From the NCBI GenBank assembly GCA_947461705.1, contig CANHMF010000010.1, forward strand, positions 1-33,163: a stretch of 33,163 nt of DNA, written 5' to 3'. This document shows positions 6,411-15,109 of the stretch, piece by piece. This DNA comes from Synechococcaceae cyanobacterium (lineage in GTDB: Bacteria > Cyanobacteriota > Cyanobacteriia > PCC-6307 > Cyanobiaceae). Under the pieces are notes generated by a model. That model was not told where the DNA came from and searched no databases. It was given only the letters and a program-made list of their open reading frames with translations. Position 1 is the stretch's first letter; each line of letters opens with the position of its first letter. A program made the position numbers and the translations under genes.

Positions 6411-6647
6411 TCAAAGGCCCAGCAAACGGATGCGGAAATCGGCCACCTGCGTGGCCATGGCCGGGCTGCTGAGCATGAAGGGGTGCTCGCCGCAGGCCTG
6501 AAGCATCAACAGCTTCTTCTCCTCGGTGCTCAAGCCGTGGCTGGGACTGGTGCGTTCATGGTGCTGCCAGGCCTCATCGAACACCATCCCGAAGCTGTCG
6601 GCGTTATCGAACACCTGCCCTGGCTTATCGGGAATTGGCAAGGGCAT
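6411..6647 (-). CDS. Small protein of unknown function next to cpcT
   Basis: A 78-aa protein (MPLPIPDKPGQVFDNADSFG... ending ADFRIRLLGL). No family was recognised. It is soluble in character, mildly acidic, with a single Cys near residue 52 and no membrane segment. It lies between tRNA-Phe and cpcT, all on the minus strand, 46 bases upstream of cpcT. The coding call rests on a complete frame with plausible composition in an otherwise empty gap; comparison with related genomes would settle it. Confidence 0.65.
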   Translation of the reverse strand: MPLPIPDKPGQVFDNADSFGMVFDEAWQHHERTSPSHGLSTEEKKLLMLQACGEHPFMLSSPAMATQVADFRIRLLGL

Positions 6648-6685
6648 GGTGGAGCTGCAATTCAGCAGACTGCAACACTAATCAA

Positions 6686-6758
6686 TGCCAGGACCCAGAT
6701 TTGAACTGGGGACACGGCGATTTTCAATCGCCTGCTCTACCAACTGAGCTATCCCGGC
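6686..6758 (-). tRNA. trnF: tRNA-Phe (GAA)
   Basis: A 73-base cloverleaf on the minus strand. The acceptor GCCGGGA pairs with TCCTGGC (one G-U). The D-arm contains AGCTCAGTTGGTAGAGC, the anticodon stem-loop is GGCGA-TTGAAAA-TCGCC (anticodon GAA), and the T-arm is CCCAG-TTCAAAT-CTGGG. The 3' CCA is not encoded. Confidence 0.97.
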
Positions 6759-6788
6759 CCGTCGCTAACGCGACCAGGAGATCTTAGA

Positions 6789-7457
6789 TCACGAGGGGGC
6801 CAGGGTTCGGGCCAAACAGAGCAGGCCCTCCACCTGCAGCCCCTCCGCTTCCAGGGCTACTGCCGCCGCCTGGGCCGTGGCCCCCGTGGTGAGGATGTCG
6901 TCCACAAGCCAGAGCCCGCGGCGGCGCAGGCCCGCCAGCACCGGGCGCGACTGGCGGACGCACTGGAAGGAGCCCAGCTGATTGCGCAGACGCAGGGTGC
7001 GGTTCAGATGGTGCTGGCCCACGGTGGGACGACTGCGCTGCAACAGCTCGCCTGAGACCGCGACCCGCCCGCCAGACACCGTGGCCAAGGCTTTGGCGAT
7101 CAGCTGGGGCAACGGGTTGGCCGCCCGTTTCCAGCTGGGAATCGGCACCAGCAGCCCACCGGCGATGGCACCGCCACAGCAGGCCAGGAGCTCCGCGGCC
7201 AGTCCCTCCATCACGCTCAGGGCCGGGCGCGGCCGTTGCGCCAGCAGCAGGCCCCGCAGCGGACCGCCGTAAGGGGCCAAGGCACACCAGATCAGGGGCT
7301 GATCTCCCTGCAGGCCACCAGCGCTGAGGGCCAGGCGCTCGCGACAGGCCTCGCACAGCCGCTGACTGGAGGCATCGGGCGCCACAGCGCCACTGCAGAG
7401 CGGGCAACGACCGGTGCTGATCAGGGAGAGGGCACCCTGCAGGAGGGTTTGCAACAT
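6789..7457 (-). CDS. comF: ComF-family phosphoribosyltransferase-like protein
   Basis: A 222-aa protein with the ComF layout: an N-terminal four-cysteine zinc finger (Cys18, Cys21, Cys35, Cys38) and a C-terminal phosphoribosyltransferase fold with the PRPP motif LVDDILTTGAT at about 184-194. ComF proteins are required for DNA uptake during natural transformation in several bacteria, where they act with the transport machinery; a dprA gene lies 10 kb away in this window. The start was set at the ATG just before the zinc finger (MLQTLLQGALSL); upstream frame is shadow of the neighbouring gene. It is last gene of the leftward run, 37 bases after the DUF2470 gene and ending 30 bases before tRNA-Phe. 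Confidence 0.85.
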   Translation of the reverse strand: MLQTLLQGALSLISTGRCPLCSGAVAPDASSQRLCEACRERLALSAGGLQGDQPLIWCALAPYGGPLRGLLLAQRPRPALSVMEGLAAELLACCGGAIAGGLLVPIPSWKRAANPLPQLIAKALATVSGGRVAVSGELLQRSRPTVGQHHLNRTLRLRNQLGSFQCVRQSRPVLAGLRRRGLWLVDDILTTGATAQAAAVALEAEGLQVEGLLCLARTLAPS

Positions 7458-7494
7458 GGCCGTCCAGGAACTGGCCAGAGCATTCCCCACCCAC

Positions 7495-7764
7495 TCAGTT
7501 CTGGGGCATGGCCCGCAGCATCGCCACCAGGGTGCGGTGGGCGTCATCGCTATCGCTGAGGGTGTGGTCGAAGGCCACATCCACCCGCTGGCCATCCACC
7601 TCCAGCTGCATGGCCTCCGGGCCCACCGCCACCATCCGCGCCGTTGCCGGAGCCGCAACACCGCCGTAGTGACGGGCATAGGCCAGCACCGCCGCCGCAT
7701 GGTCGTCGTTCATGTGCTTGCAGATCCGATCGCTCACGGCGGGAGTGAGGGGGTCGGCGGCCAT
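7495..7764 (-). CDS. DUF2470 domain protein
   Basis: An 89-aa protein made up almost entirely of a DUF2470-type domain (SDRICKHMNDDHAAAVLAYARHYGG...). The H-M-N-x-D-H motif lies near residues 16-21. The same domain occurs at the C-terminus of haem-utilisation/HugZ-like proteins and in plant chloroplast proteins, so a haem- or tetrapyrrole-related role is possible but unproven for the stand-alone form. The start MAADPLTPAV was chosen at the beginning of the domain. It lies between a 39-aa membrane protein and comF on the same strand. Confidence 0.8.
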   Translation of the reverse strand: MAADPLTPAVSDRICKHMNDDHAAAVLAYARHYGGVAAPATARMVAVGPEAMQLEVDGQRVDVAFDHTLSDSDDAHRTLVAMLRAMPQN

Positions 7765-7835
7765 GGGTTGCGATCGCGGGTGCGGCAATTCTGAGGGGTC
7801 TGGGCTCTTCGAGCAGCCCACCTGGGCAGCGCTGG

Positions 7836-7955
7836 CTAGCCGGCGGCAAAGCGCTGCCACAGCAGCAGGCCCAGGCGGATGGCGCTGAAGCTCACGTATC
7901 CGGCAAGCACCACGAAAATCAGCATGGAGATCCAGGAGCGCAAGCTGTTGTTCAT
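7836..7955 (-). CDS. 39-aa single-pass membrane protein
   Basis: Encodes a 39-residue protein starting MNNSLRSWISMLIFVVLAG. Residues about 8-31 form one hydrophobic helix; the termini carry Arg and Gln/Arg. Its ATG overlaps the stop of the upstream sugar kinase (ATGA, 7952-7955), a classic sign of translational coupling. It is not recognised as a named photosystem small subunit. Size and composition recall small thylakoid proteins, but no function can be assigned. Confidence 0.7.
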   Translation of the reverse strand: MNNSLRSWISMLIFVVLAGYVSFSAIRLGLLLWQRFAAG

Positions 7956-9214
7956 GGGCACCTCAGGGCTGTGCCAGCCAGTCTGGCCATACCCTGGGCG
8001 GCCGTGAGCTGGGGGCGGTTCAGCACTGGCAGCCCCAGCACCCGCTGGCGCATCAGCCGCCACTGGGGATTGCGGGCCCCGCCCCCCAGACTGATCACGC
8101 GCCGGATCGGCGGAGCACCCAGCTCGGCCAACCGCTGCCAGCCGGCACGCTCGATCTCCGCCAGCCCCTCCAGCAGCCCCTGCAGGTAGAGGGCATCGCT
8201 CACCGGCCGGGGTTCCAGCTGGGGTTCGAGGGCTGGATCATCCACGGGGAAGCGCTCGCCAGGGCCAGGCAGCGGGCGCAGGGCCAGGCCAGTGGGGCGG
8301 CGCGGATCGATCTGGCGGCTGAGCTCGGCGATCTGGCCATCGGTGAACCAGCGGCGCAGCACTCCGGCCCCGGCATTGGAAGCGCCCCCCACCAGCCACT
8401 GGCCCGCCACCCGGTGGCAACTGATCCCTGGCCCAGTGATGGGCTGGGGGCAGAACTGCTTGAGCACGAGGGTGGTGCCCAGCACCGCCACACCATCGCC
8501 GGGCTGGGCATCGGCGGCCAGCACAGCGGCATTGGCATCGGTGCTGCCCGCCACCACCTGACAGCTGGCCGGCAGCCCCAGGGCCCGGGCGGACGCCGCC
8601 GCCAGGGTGCCCAGCCGCTCGCCACTGGAGCGCACCTGCGGCAGCCCGCCACTCCAGGGCTGATCCGCTATCGACCCACTCCAGCAACGCATCTGCAGAT
8701 CCCAACCCAGGCGCAGGTTGTTGCCCTCCTCACCCCAGCGCCAATCGCCCAGCAACCAGCCCATCAACCAGTCGGCCTGATGCCGCAGCAGGCACGGCCC
8801 TGGCGCCAGGGCCAGCAGGGTGAGGGCCCTGGCCAGGCTGCCACTGGTGCTGGCCGCCGGTCCCGAGCCCGCCGCCTGACCGGTGAGTCGTGCCACTTCG
8901 ACCGCCTGGTGGGGACAAGCCCGGTGATACGGCAGCGCCTGGGCCAACCCACCGGGTAGCAAGCTGCCATCCGCCCGGCACAGCAACAGGGTGCCGGAGG
9001 TGCCATCGATGGCCACGGCACCCACCTGGCTGCGCAGCTCGGCGGGCAAGTGGCCGCACAGGGTGATCAGGCCCGCGCGCCAGCCGCGGGGATCCTCAAA
9101 CGCAGCCGGGTAGCCACTGGCCTGCTCCGCCAGGAGCGCACCGCCGGCATCCACCACGGCCAGCCGCAAGCCGCTGGTTCCAAGATCGATGCCGAGGGCG
9201 AAGGGCGGGCGCAG
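7952..9214 (-). CDS. FGGY-family carbohydrate kinase, non-standard start
   Basis: About 420 residues with the FGGY kinase pattern: an N-terminal phosphate-binding loop LGIDLGTSG, a catalytic-type VAIDGTSGTLLL segment, GSTDANAAVLAADAQPGDG, and a C-terminal ISLGGGARNPQWRLMRQRVLG. The substrate is probably a pentulose such as D-ribulose by analogy with cyanobacterial/plant homologues; it cannot be proved from sequence. The nearest conventional start, TTG at 9169, falls after the essential ATP loop. Between the metK TGA (9223-9221) and that loop no ATG, GTG or TTG is in frame. CTG at 9214 is the best candidate and is used here. metK is in the same frame. The stop overlaps the start of the 39-aa membrane protein. 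Confidence 0.8.
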   Translation of the reverse strand: MRPPFALGIDLGTSGLRLAVVDAGGALLAEQASGYPAAFEDPRGWRAGLITLCGHLPAELRSQVGAVAIDGTSGTLLLCRADGSLLPGGLAQALPYHRACPHQAVEVARLTGQAAGSGPAASTSGSLARALTLLALAPGPCLLRHQADWLMGWLLGDWRWGEEGNNLRLGWDLQMRCWSGSIADQPWSGGLPQVRSSGERLGTLAAASARALGLPASCQVVAGSTDANAAVLAADAQPGDGVAVLGTTLVLKQFCPQPITGPGISCHRVAGQWLVGGASNAGAGVLRRWFTDGQIAELSRQIDPRRPTGLALRPLPGPGERFPVDDPALEPQLEPRPVSDALYLQGLLEGLAEIERAGWQRLAELGAPPIRRVISLGGGARNPQWRLMRQRVLGLPVLNRPQLTAAQGMARLAGTALRCP

Positions 9215-9220
9215 CTGGCT

Positions 9221-10489
9221 TCAGGCGGCGACGCGCGCTGCTGTGGCCTGTTGGAGGGTCGCGGCCATGGCGGCCACATCCTCCCAGGGGAGGTTCAGAT
9301 CACTGCGGCCGAAATGGCCATAGGCCGCCACGTCCTGATAGAAGCGGCCGCCCCGCTGCTGGGGCAAGTTGCGCAGACCGAAGACCTCAATGATGGCGCC
9401 GGGGCGCAGGTCGAAATGCTCCTGCACCAGGGCCGTGAGATCGGCGTTGCTCACCGCACCCGTGCCGAAGCTCTCCACCAGGATGCTCACGGGCTTGGCC
9501 ACACCAATGGCGTAGCTGAGCTGCACCTCGGCCTTACGAGCCAGGCCGGCGGCCACCAGGGCCTTGGCCACGTAGCGGGCGGCGTAGGCGGCGGAGCGAT
9601 CCACCTTGGTGGGATCTTTGCCGGAGAAGGCACCACCGCCATGGCGGGCATAGCCGCCGTAGGTGTCCACGATGATCTTGCGGCCGGTGAGGCCGGCATC
9701 ACCCTGGGGGCCACCCACCACGAACTTGCCGGTGGGGTTCACCAGGAAACGGGTGTCGGCCTTGCTGGGCTTGAGATCCAGATCGGCCGTGGCGGGTTCC
9801 ACCACATGGGTCCAGAGGTCGGCGGCGATGCGCTCCCGCATGGCCTTCTCTTCGCTGATGCCGTCAATCTCAGCGGTGTGCTGGGTGGAAATCAGGATCG
9901 TGTCAATGGCCACCGGCACGTCGTTCTCGTACACGACGCTCACCTGCGTCTTACCGTCGGGCAGCAGGTAGCCGAGGCTGCCGTTGTGGCGCACTTCCGC
10001 CAGGCGCCGGGCCAGCCGGTGGGCCAGGCTGATGGGCAGCGGCATCAGCTCAGGCGTCTCGTTGCAGGCGTAGCCGAACATGATGCCCTGGTCGCCGGCT
10101 CCCACCAGATCCAGCGGGTCGCCGTCGTGGTCGTCGGCCTCGTTCACCCCCTGGGCAATATCGGGCGACTGCTGATCCAGGGCCACCAGCACGGCACAGC
10201 TGTTGGCATCGAAACCACCAGCGCGGGCACCGGAGTAGCCGATCTGATTGATCACGCCCCGCACGAGGGTGTTGAAGTCCACCCGGGCGGTGGTGGTGAC
10301 CTCACCGGTGATCAGGCAGAGGCCCGTGTTCACCACGGTTTCGCAGGCCACTCGGGAGGCAGGATCCTGGGCCAGCAGGGCATCCAGCACCGCATCGCTC
10401 ACCTGATCACAGATCTTGTCGGGATGCCCTTCGGTCACCGACTCAGAGGTGAAGACGTATCGGGATACAGAACCGGTGGGGCTGCTCAT
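9221..10489 (-). CDS. metK: S-adenosylmethionine synthetase
   Basis: A 422-aa enzyme making SAM from ATP and methionine. Family motifs are intact: HPDK at 22-25, the GAGDQG ATP-binding hexapeptide at 130-135, and the glycine-rich P-loop-like GGGAFSGKD at 284-292. Length is slightly above the ~384-aa E. coli enzyme, as usual in cyanobacteria. It lies 30 bases downstream of the HAD gene and directly upstream of the sugar kinase in the leftward run. SAM users in this window include CobJ, LipA and PrmC. Confidence 0.98.
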   Translation of the reverse strand: MSSPTGSVSRYVFTSESVTEGHPDKICDQVSDAVLDALLAQDPASRVACETVVNTGLCLITGEVTTTARVDFNTLVRGVINQIGYSGARAGGFDANSCAVLVALDQQSPDIAQGVNEADDHDGDPLDLVGAGDQGIMFGYACNETPELMPLPISLAHRLARRLAEVRHNGSLGYLLPDGKTQVSVVYENDVPVAIDTILISTQHTAEIDGISEEKAMRERIAADLWTHVVEPATADLDLKPSKADTRFLVNPTGKFVVGGPQGDAGLTGRKIIVDTYGGYARHGGGAFSGKDPTKVDRSAAYAARYVAKALVAAGLARKAEVQLSYAIGVAKPVSILVESFGTGAVSNADLTALVQEHFDLRPGAIIEVFGLRNLPQQRGGRFYQDVAAYGHFGRSDLNLPWEDVAAMAATLQQATAARVAA

Positions 10490-10519
10490 TCCCTCATGGC
10501 GTGGAGATAGCCCCCAACC

Positions 10520-11305
10520 TTATGCGCCGATGGAGAGCTCACTCCAGTGATGGATGCGGGGGTGGGGCTCGGCCAAGGCTGGTGCGGTGCTCCAGGCAGC
10601 GGTGTAACCCAGGGAGCGCTGATGGGGAATGCCCGCCGCCACAGCCATGCGCAAGTCGCTGTTCGCATCACCGATCAGGGCGCAGCGGGTCACCGCCACC
10701 CCCAGCTGGGCGCACAGGCCATGCACGGCGGCGGGATCCGGCTTGCGGGGCCGGTGCTCGGCGCTCCAGAACCCAGCGAAATAGGGCTCGAGCGCGTGGC
10801 TGGCCAGAAAATGCTCGATCCCGGCGATGTCGTCGTTGCTGATCACGGCGCAGGTGATCCCGGCGGCCCTCAGCTGCTCCAACCAGGGCAGCAGACCCTC
10901 CGTGGTGGCACTGGTGCCTCGCGCTTCCCCGGCAGCGGCACGGCGGGCATCGGCCTGATCGGCCTGGGCAAACACCTGCTCGCTCAGGGCCAGGGCCTCC
11001 GGCCAACCCAAGCCCACCTGCACCAGGGCCGTGGCAGTGGCGATCAGGTTGTGATCGCGACTGGCCACCGCCGTGATCCCGGCAGGGTGGATGGCATCAC
11101 TGGCCGCATTGATGCCGTAGGCCCGCTCCAGCAGGTCCCGCAGGGAGGGTCGCAGGGCCGGCTCCACCTGCTCCAGGCAAAGAAAAACCCTGGCCGCAGC
11201 CAGGGTGATGAGCTGGGGTTCGCTGATGCTGAGGGTGCCGTCCTTGTCGAACAGCACCGCCTCCACCTCACCGAGACCCGTGCCGCGAAGCTGCAGCTGA
11301 GGCAT
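10520..11305 (-). CDS. HAD-superfamily phosphatase
   Basis: A 261-aa HAD hydrolase. The nucleophile motif is FDKDGTLS with Asp20 and Asp22. Motif II is VISNDD, and the C-terminal motif is LIGDANSDLRMAVAAG, which binds Mg2+. A helical cap of about 120 residues lies between motifs I and II, as in phosphoglycolate-phosphatase-like members. Substrate unknown. It starts 16 bases after the rpsA stop and ends 30 bases before metK, so it is co-transcribed with both. The start MPQLQLRGTG was chosen because upstream frame overlaps rpsA antisense-like sequence and is not protein-like. Confidence 0.85.
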   Translation of the reverse strand: MPQLQLRGTGLGEVEAVLFDKDGTLSISEPQLITLAAARVFLCLEQVEPALRPSLRDLLERAYGINAASDAIHPAGITAVASRDHNLIATATALVQVGLGWPEALALSEQVFAQADQADARRAAAGEARGTSATTEGLLPWLEQLRAAGITCAVISNDDIAGIEHFLASHALEPYFAGFWSAEHRPRKPDPAAVHGLCAQLGVAVTRCALIGDANSDLRMAVAAGIPHQRSLGYTAAWSTAPALAEPHPRIHHWSELSIGA

Positions 11306-11321
11306 GGGAAAGTCCCGGAGG

Positions 11322-12398
11322 TCAGTCGAGCGTGACGCCCATGGGCTCGTTCTCTTCAGCCTGCTCGAGCAGCATCTGCTTGTAGCGGGCCGCCATCTCC
11401 TCGGCCTTCTCGAACACCTTCTGGGGATCGGTGAGCATGTCGCCGGGTTCGGGCTCGAGGGCCTTGGTGGACAGCGAGATGCGGCCGCGCTCGGCATCGA
11501 GATCGATGATCATGACCTTCATCTGGTCATTCACATTGAGCACCGTGTGGGGTGTCTCGATGTGCTCGTGGCTGATCTCGGAGATGTGCAGCAGGCCGCT
11601 GACGCCGCCGATGTCGATGAAGGCGCCGTAGGGCTTGATGCCGCGGACGGTGCCGATCACCACTTCGCCCACCTCGAGGCGGTTCATCTTGCGCTCCACC
11701 AGGGCGCGGCGATGGCTGAGCACCAGGCGGTTGCGCTCCTCGTCCACCTCCAGGAACTTGAGGGGCAGGAAGTCGGCCACCAGATCTTCCTTGGGCTTGC
11801 GGGTGCTGATGTGGCTGCCGGGGATGAAGCCGCGCAGGCCTTCCACACGCACCAGGGCACCACCACGGTTGGTGGCGAACACCTCGGAGTAGATGGTGGC
11901 GTCTTCCTTCTGCAGCTGACGCACCCGCTCCCAGGCCCGCTGGTACTCAATCCGGCGGATCGAGAGGGTGAGCTGGCCGTCTTCGTTCTCCTCACTGAGG
12001 ATGAAGAACTCGCGCACCTCACCGGGCTCGAGCACGTCGGAGATGCTCTCCACGCGGTTGATCGACACCTCCTGCATGGGCATGAAGGCAGCGGTCTTGG
12101 CGCCGATGTCGATCATGGCGCCCTTCGGCTCCATGGCGAACACGGTGCCCTTCACCACGTCACCGGGCTTGAAGTTGTAGTCGTACTTGCTCAGCAGCGA
12201 CGCGAACTCGTCCAGGGTGAAACCCACGCCATCGATGTCGCGAGCCGCGGCACGGCTGCTGGGGTCATCGGCGCTGGGCACCTCTTCCGGAATGCTCAGG
12301 TCGAGCTCGGCGGCCTCGGCGCCGAAGTCTTGGTGGGCTGCTACGTCGACGGCGAGATCCATCTCGCTGGCGTTGACGTCGGAAGGGGTCACGGTCAT
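11322..12398 (-). CDS. rpsA: 30S ribosomal protein S1
   Basis: A 358-aa protein with three S1 RNA-binding repeats at about 77-147, 165-230 and 242-312 (GTVFAMEPKGAMIDIG, EVFATNRGGALVRVEGLRG, GTVRGIKPYGAFIDIGG). Three repeats is normal for cyanobacterial S1, against six in E. coli. The first ~58 residues form an acidic, low-complexity extension before the conserved GFTLDEFASLLSKYDY block. The protein helps mRNA binding by the small ribosomal subunit. It lies 111 bases after nrdR. A TATAGT word on the minus strand at 12476-12481 could be its own -10, without a clear -35. Confidence 0.96.
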   Translation of the reverse strand: MTVTPSDVNASEMDLAVDVAAHQDFGAEAAELDLSIPEEVPSADDPSSRAAARDIDGVGFTLDEFASLLSKYDYNFKPGDVVKGTVFAMEPKGAMIDIGAKTAAFMPMQEVSINRVESISDVLEPGEVREFFILSEENEDGQLTLSIRRIEYQRAWERVRQLQKEDATIYSEVFATNRGGALVRVEGLRGFIPGSHISTRKPKEDLVADFLPLKFLEVDEERNRLVLSHRRALVERKMNRLEVGEVVIGTVRGIKPYGAFIDIGGVSGLLHISEISHEHIETPHTVLNVNDQMKVMIIDLDAERGRISLSTKALEPEPGDMLTDPQKVFEKAEEMAARYKQMLLEQAEENEPMGVTLD

Positions 12399-12509
12399 GG
12401 AGAGCTGGCGGACTGCCCAAGGCAGTGCGAGAGAAGCCCCGTCACCGTCCGCCGACAGCTGACAGGGAATCCATGACTATACAAAGGGGTGTGGGCCGAA
12501 ATCCCGGCC

Positions 12510-12989
12510 TCAGCCCACTGCAGCGAATGTGGATCCCGGGCGCCGGCTCAGGCCCTCCAGGGTGGAGACAAAATCGCTGATGCCCTGGAACTGGCGATAC
12601 ACCGAGGCAAATCGCACGTAGGCCACTTCGCTCATTTCACTGAGCTGCTGCAGCACAAGCTCCCCGATTTCGTTACTGCTCACCTCCCGTCCGCTGCGTC
12701 CCTGCAGCTGAAGCTCGAGCTCATCCACCACACCTTCGAGGCGGCTGGGCTCCAAGCCCGTCTTTTCACAGGCTCGCAAGAGACCATGCAGCAATTTGCC
12801 GCGGCTGAAGGTTTCGCGGCTGCCATTGCGCTTCACCACAGTGATCGGCACGGTTTCCACGCGCTCGTAGGTGGTGAAACGAAAGTCGCAGTGGAGGCAT
12901 TCACGGCGCCGACGAACACTCCGCCCGGAGTCGGCAGAACGCGACTCCAGCACGCGGCTGTCAGTGTGCTGGCAAGAGGGGCATTGCAT
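12510..12989 (-). CDS. nrdR: Transcriptional repressor NrdR
   Basis: A 159-aa regulator of ribonucleotide reductase genes. A zinc ribbon is formed by Cys3, Cys6, Cys31 and Cys34 (MQCPSC...CLHC). An ATP-cone domain follows at about 49-139 ([25 protein letters not shown]...). NrdR senses ATP/dATP and represses nrd promoters in bacteria. No nrd gene is in the window. It is the first gene after the psbT terminator and probably has its own promoter at 13019-13047. Confidence 0.95.
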   Translation of the reverse strand: MQCPSCQHTDSRVLESRSADSGRSVRRRRECLHCDFRFTTYERVETVPITVVKRNGSRETFSRGKLLHGLLRACEKTGLEPSRLEGVVDELELQLQGRSGREVSSNEIGELVLQQLSEMSEVAYVRFASVYRQFQGISDFVSTLEGLSRRPGSTFAAVG

Positions 12990-13018
12990 GCCCGATTAAC
13001 CGCCTCAGAGATAAAACA

Positions 13019-13047
13019 ATTGTAGACAGTGATTGGCCGATTGAGAA
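13019..13047 (-). promoter_or_regulatory. Candidate nrdR promoter
   Basis: Minus strand: TTCTCA (13042-13047), a 17-base spacer, and TACAAT (13019-13024). The -10 ends 29 bases before the nrdR ATG and lies downstream of the psbBT terminator, so nrdR needs a start here. Confidence 0.4.
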
Positions 13048-13115
13048 GGCCTCTGCCGCAATGGATCAGCCGAGACGATGGCAGCGAGCCCCGTCTCGAC
13101 TTCGCCGCAGGCCAC

Positions 13116-13141
13116 AAAAAAGCCCCCGCCAAGGCGGGGGC
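13116..13141 (-). terminator. Rho-independent terminator after psbB-psbT
   Basis: A perfect 9-bp stem GCCCCCGCC / GGCGGGGGC (13122-13130, 13133-13141) has an A-run on the low-coordinate side (U-run on the minus strand). It lies about 30 bases past the psbT stop. Confidence 0.88.
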
Positions 13142-13170
13142 ACAGGGCAGTCGGAAGGGGCTGCACCAAC

Positions 13171-13266
13171 TCACTTGCCGATTTTCGGGGGATCGCGGAA
13201 CGCAATCGCGAAGAACAGGGTGGAGATGGCGAGGGCCAGGATCAGGATGTAAGCAAAGCTTTCCAT
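13171..13266 (-). CDS. psbT: Photosystem II protein PsbT
   Basis: A 31-aa single-helix protein, [19 protein letters not shown] then [12 protein letters not shown]. This is the standard PsbT sequence and length. In PSII it sits at the dimer interface near D1/D2 and helps repair of the acceptor side. The start follows an AGGAG ribosome binding site at 6-base spacing. It lies 14 bases after the psbB stop, the conserved psbB-psbT arrangement. Confidence 0.96.
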   Translation of the reverse strand: MESFAYILILALAISTLFFAIAFRDPPKIGK

Positions 13267-13280
13267 GGGTGCTCCTGGGA

Positions 13281-14840
13281 TCAGCTGAGGGTGGAGCCAG
13301 CCGGGGGCACGTAGCCCTCGGGCAGGCGACGGGTCGAACGGTCGCCCAGCTTCTGGAACAGACCGAACTCCACTTGTTCGCCGAGGTCTGGGTCAATACC
13401 GGCGAACACGTCGCGGTAGAGGGTGCGGGCACCGTGCCAGATGTGGCCGAAGAAGAACAGCAGGGCGAAGGTGGCGTGGCCGAAGGTGAACCAGCCGCGG
13501 GGCGAGCTGCGGAAGGTGCCGTCGGAGTGGTACGTCTCGCGGTCGAACTCGAAGGCTTCGCCAAGCTGGGCCTTGCGGGCCAGGCGCTTCACGTCAGCCG
13601 GATCGGTGTAGGTGGTGCCGTTGAGTGCGCCGCCGTACACGGTGGCCGTCACGCCGGTCTGCTCGAAGGAGTACTTCGCCTCAGCACGGCGGAAGGGGAT
13701 GTCGGCACGAACGATGCCTTGGCTGTCCTCGAGAACCACAGGGAAGTTCTCGAAGAAGTTGGGCAGACGACGCACCTGCAGGTCCCGACCTTCCTTATCA
13801 GTGAAGGAAATGTGACCCAGCCAGCCAGTGGGCAGACCATCGCCGTTCACCATCGGGCCGACCCGGAACAGACCGCCCTTAGCCGGGCTGTTCCCCACGT
13901 AGTCGTAGAAGGCCAGCTTTTCTGGAATGGAGGCGTAGGCCTGCTCCTTGCTGGCGCCGTTGTCGAGGGCGGTCTGCACACGACGGTTGATCTCTGTCTT
14001 GAAGTAGCCCTGATCCCACTGGTAGCGGGTGGGGCCAAACAGCTCAACAGGCGTGGCGGCGGCGCCGTACCACATGGTTCCAGCCACGATGAAGGCGGCG
14101 AAGAACACGGCGGCAATGGCGCTGGAGAGCACCGTCTCGATGTTGCCCATGCGCAGGGCCTTGTAGAGGCGCTCCGGCGGACGGGTGGTGATGTGGAAGA
14201 TGCCAGCAATGATCCCCACAATGCCGGCGGCAATGTGGTGAGCCACGATGCCGCCCGGGTTGAAGGGGTTGAACCCTTCAGGCCCCCAGGACGGTTGCAC
14301 CGCCTCGAGGTGGCCCGTGATGCCGTAGGGGTCTGAGACCCACATCCCGGGCCCGAACACGCCGGTGAGGTGGAAGGCGCCGAAGCCGAAGCAGCCGAGG
14401 CCTGCCAGCAGCAGGTGGATGCCGAAAATCTTGGGAAGGTCGAGGGCGGGCTCGCCGGTGCGAGGGTCCTGCCAGATCTCGAGATCCCAGTAGGTCCAGT
14501 GCCAGATCGCGGCCAGGAAGAGCAGGCCGCTGAAAATGATGTGGGCAGCAGCCACACCTTCGAAACTCCAGAAGCCGGGGTCAACACCGGTCTCACCGGT
14601 GATGCTCCAGCCGCCCCAGCTACCGGTCACGCCCAGGCGGGCCATGAACGGCATCACGAACATGCCCTGGCGCCACATGGGGTTGAGCACCGGGTCGGAG
14701 GGATCGAAGATGGCCAGCTCGTAGAGGGCCATGGAGCCGGCCCAGCCGGCTACCAGAGCGGTGTGCATGAGGTGCACGGCCAACAGACGGCCCGGGTCGT
14801 TGATAACGACCGTGTGCACCCGATACCAGGGCAATCCCAT
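13281..14840 (-). CDS. psbB: Photosystem II CP47 chlorophyll-binding core antenna protein
   Basis: A 519-aa integral thylakoid protein with six membrane helices and a large lumenal loop between helices V and VI. The start [20 protein letters not shown] and conserved histidines ([53 protein letters not shown]) are typical chlorophyll ligands. CP47 funnels excitation to the PSII reaction centre. It is co-transcribed with psbT. Length is normal for cyanobacteria, and no break is seen. Confidence 0.98.
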   Translation of the reverse strand: MGLPWYRVHTVVINDPGRLLAVHLMHTALVAGWAGSMALYELAIFDPSDPVLNPMWRQGMFVMPFMARLGVTGSWGGWSITGETGVDPGFWSFEGVAAAHIIFSGLLFLAAIWHWTYWDLEIWQDPRTGEPALDLPKIFGIHLLLAGLGCFGFGAFHLTGVFGPGMWVSDPYGITGHLEAVQPSWGPEGFNPFNPGGIVAHHIAAGIVGIIAGIFHITTRPPERLYKALRMGNIETVLSSAIAAVFFAAFIVAGTMWYGAAATPVELFGPTRYQWDQGYFKTEINRRVQTALDNGASKEQAYASIPEKLAFYDYVGNSPAKGGLFRVGPMVNGDGLPTGWLGHISFTDKEGRDLQVRRLPNFFENFPVVLEDSQGIVRADIPFRRAEAKYSFEQTGVTATVYGGALNGTTYTDPADVKRLARKAQLGEAFEFDRETYHSDGTFRSSPRGWFTFGHATFALLFFFGHIWHGARTLYRDVFAGIDPDLGEQVEFGLFQKLGDRSTRRLPEGYVPPAGSTLS

Positions 14841-15053
14841 GGGGGTTAGGTCCGGGGAAACAACCAGCTATCCGAACCGGAGGACCCGGGGGCGGACAGC
14901 AGCACGACCGAGTCCAGTGAAGGCTCGATCCGTGCTGGCGATGGTAAGGGTTTCGGCAAGCCGACCGATTCGATCGCCGCAGAGCTGAAACGAGCCGTGA
15001 CGGGGCCGGCCCTGTGGCCCGCACGCCAGGGACACCAGCACCCCGCGGACGCG

Positions 15054-15061
15054 GTTACAAA
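15054..15061. promoter_or_regulatory. GTTACAAA half-site between psbB and the ferredoxin gene
   Basis: An exact match to an HLR1 half-site, also seen upstream of psaA and of rod linker 2. No second half is visible at 2-base spacing. It lies in the 269-base divergent region between psbB (214 bases away) and the ferredoxin gene (49 bases away). Apart from this word the region holds no gene and no confidently placed promoter. Confidence 0.25.
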
Positions 15062-15109
15062 ACGCAACCCCGCCCCTCAGAATGGAGGGGTTCTCCACAC
15101 CTCGCCGCC

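Noticed and set aside
1-6650. Phycobilisome island as a mobile genomic island ending at tRNA-Phe
   Set aside because: No integrase, no repeat of the tRNA end was seen, and base composition is like the rest; the tRNA neighbourhood alone is not evidence of insertion.
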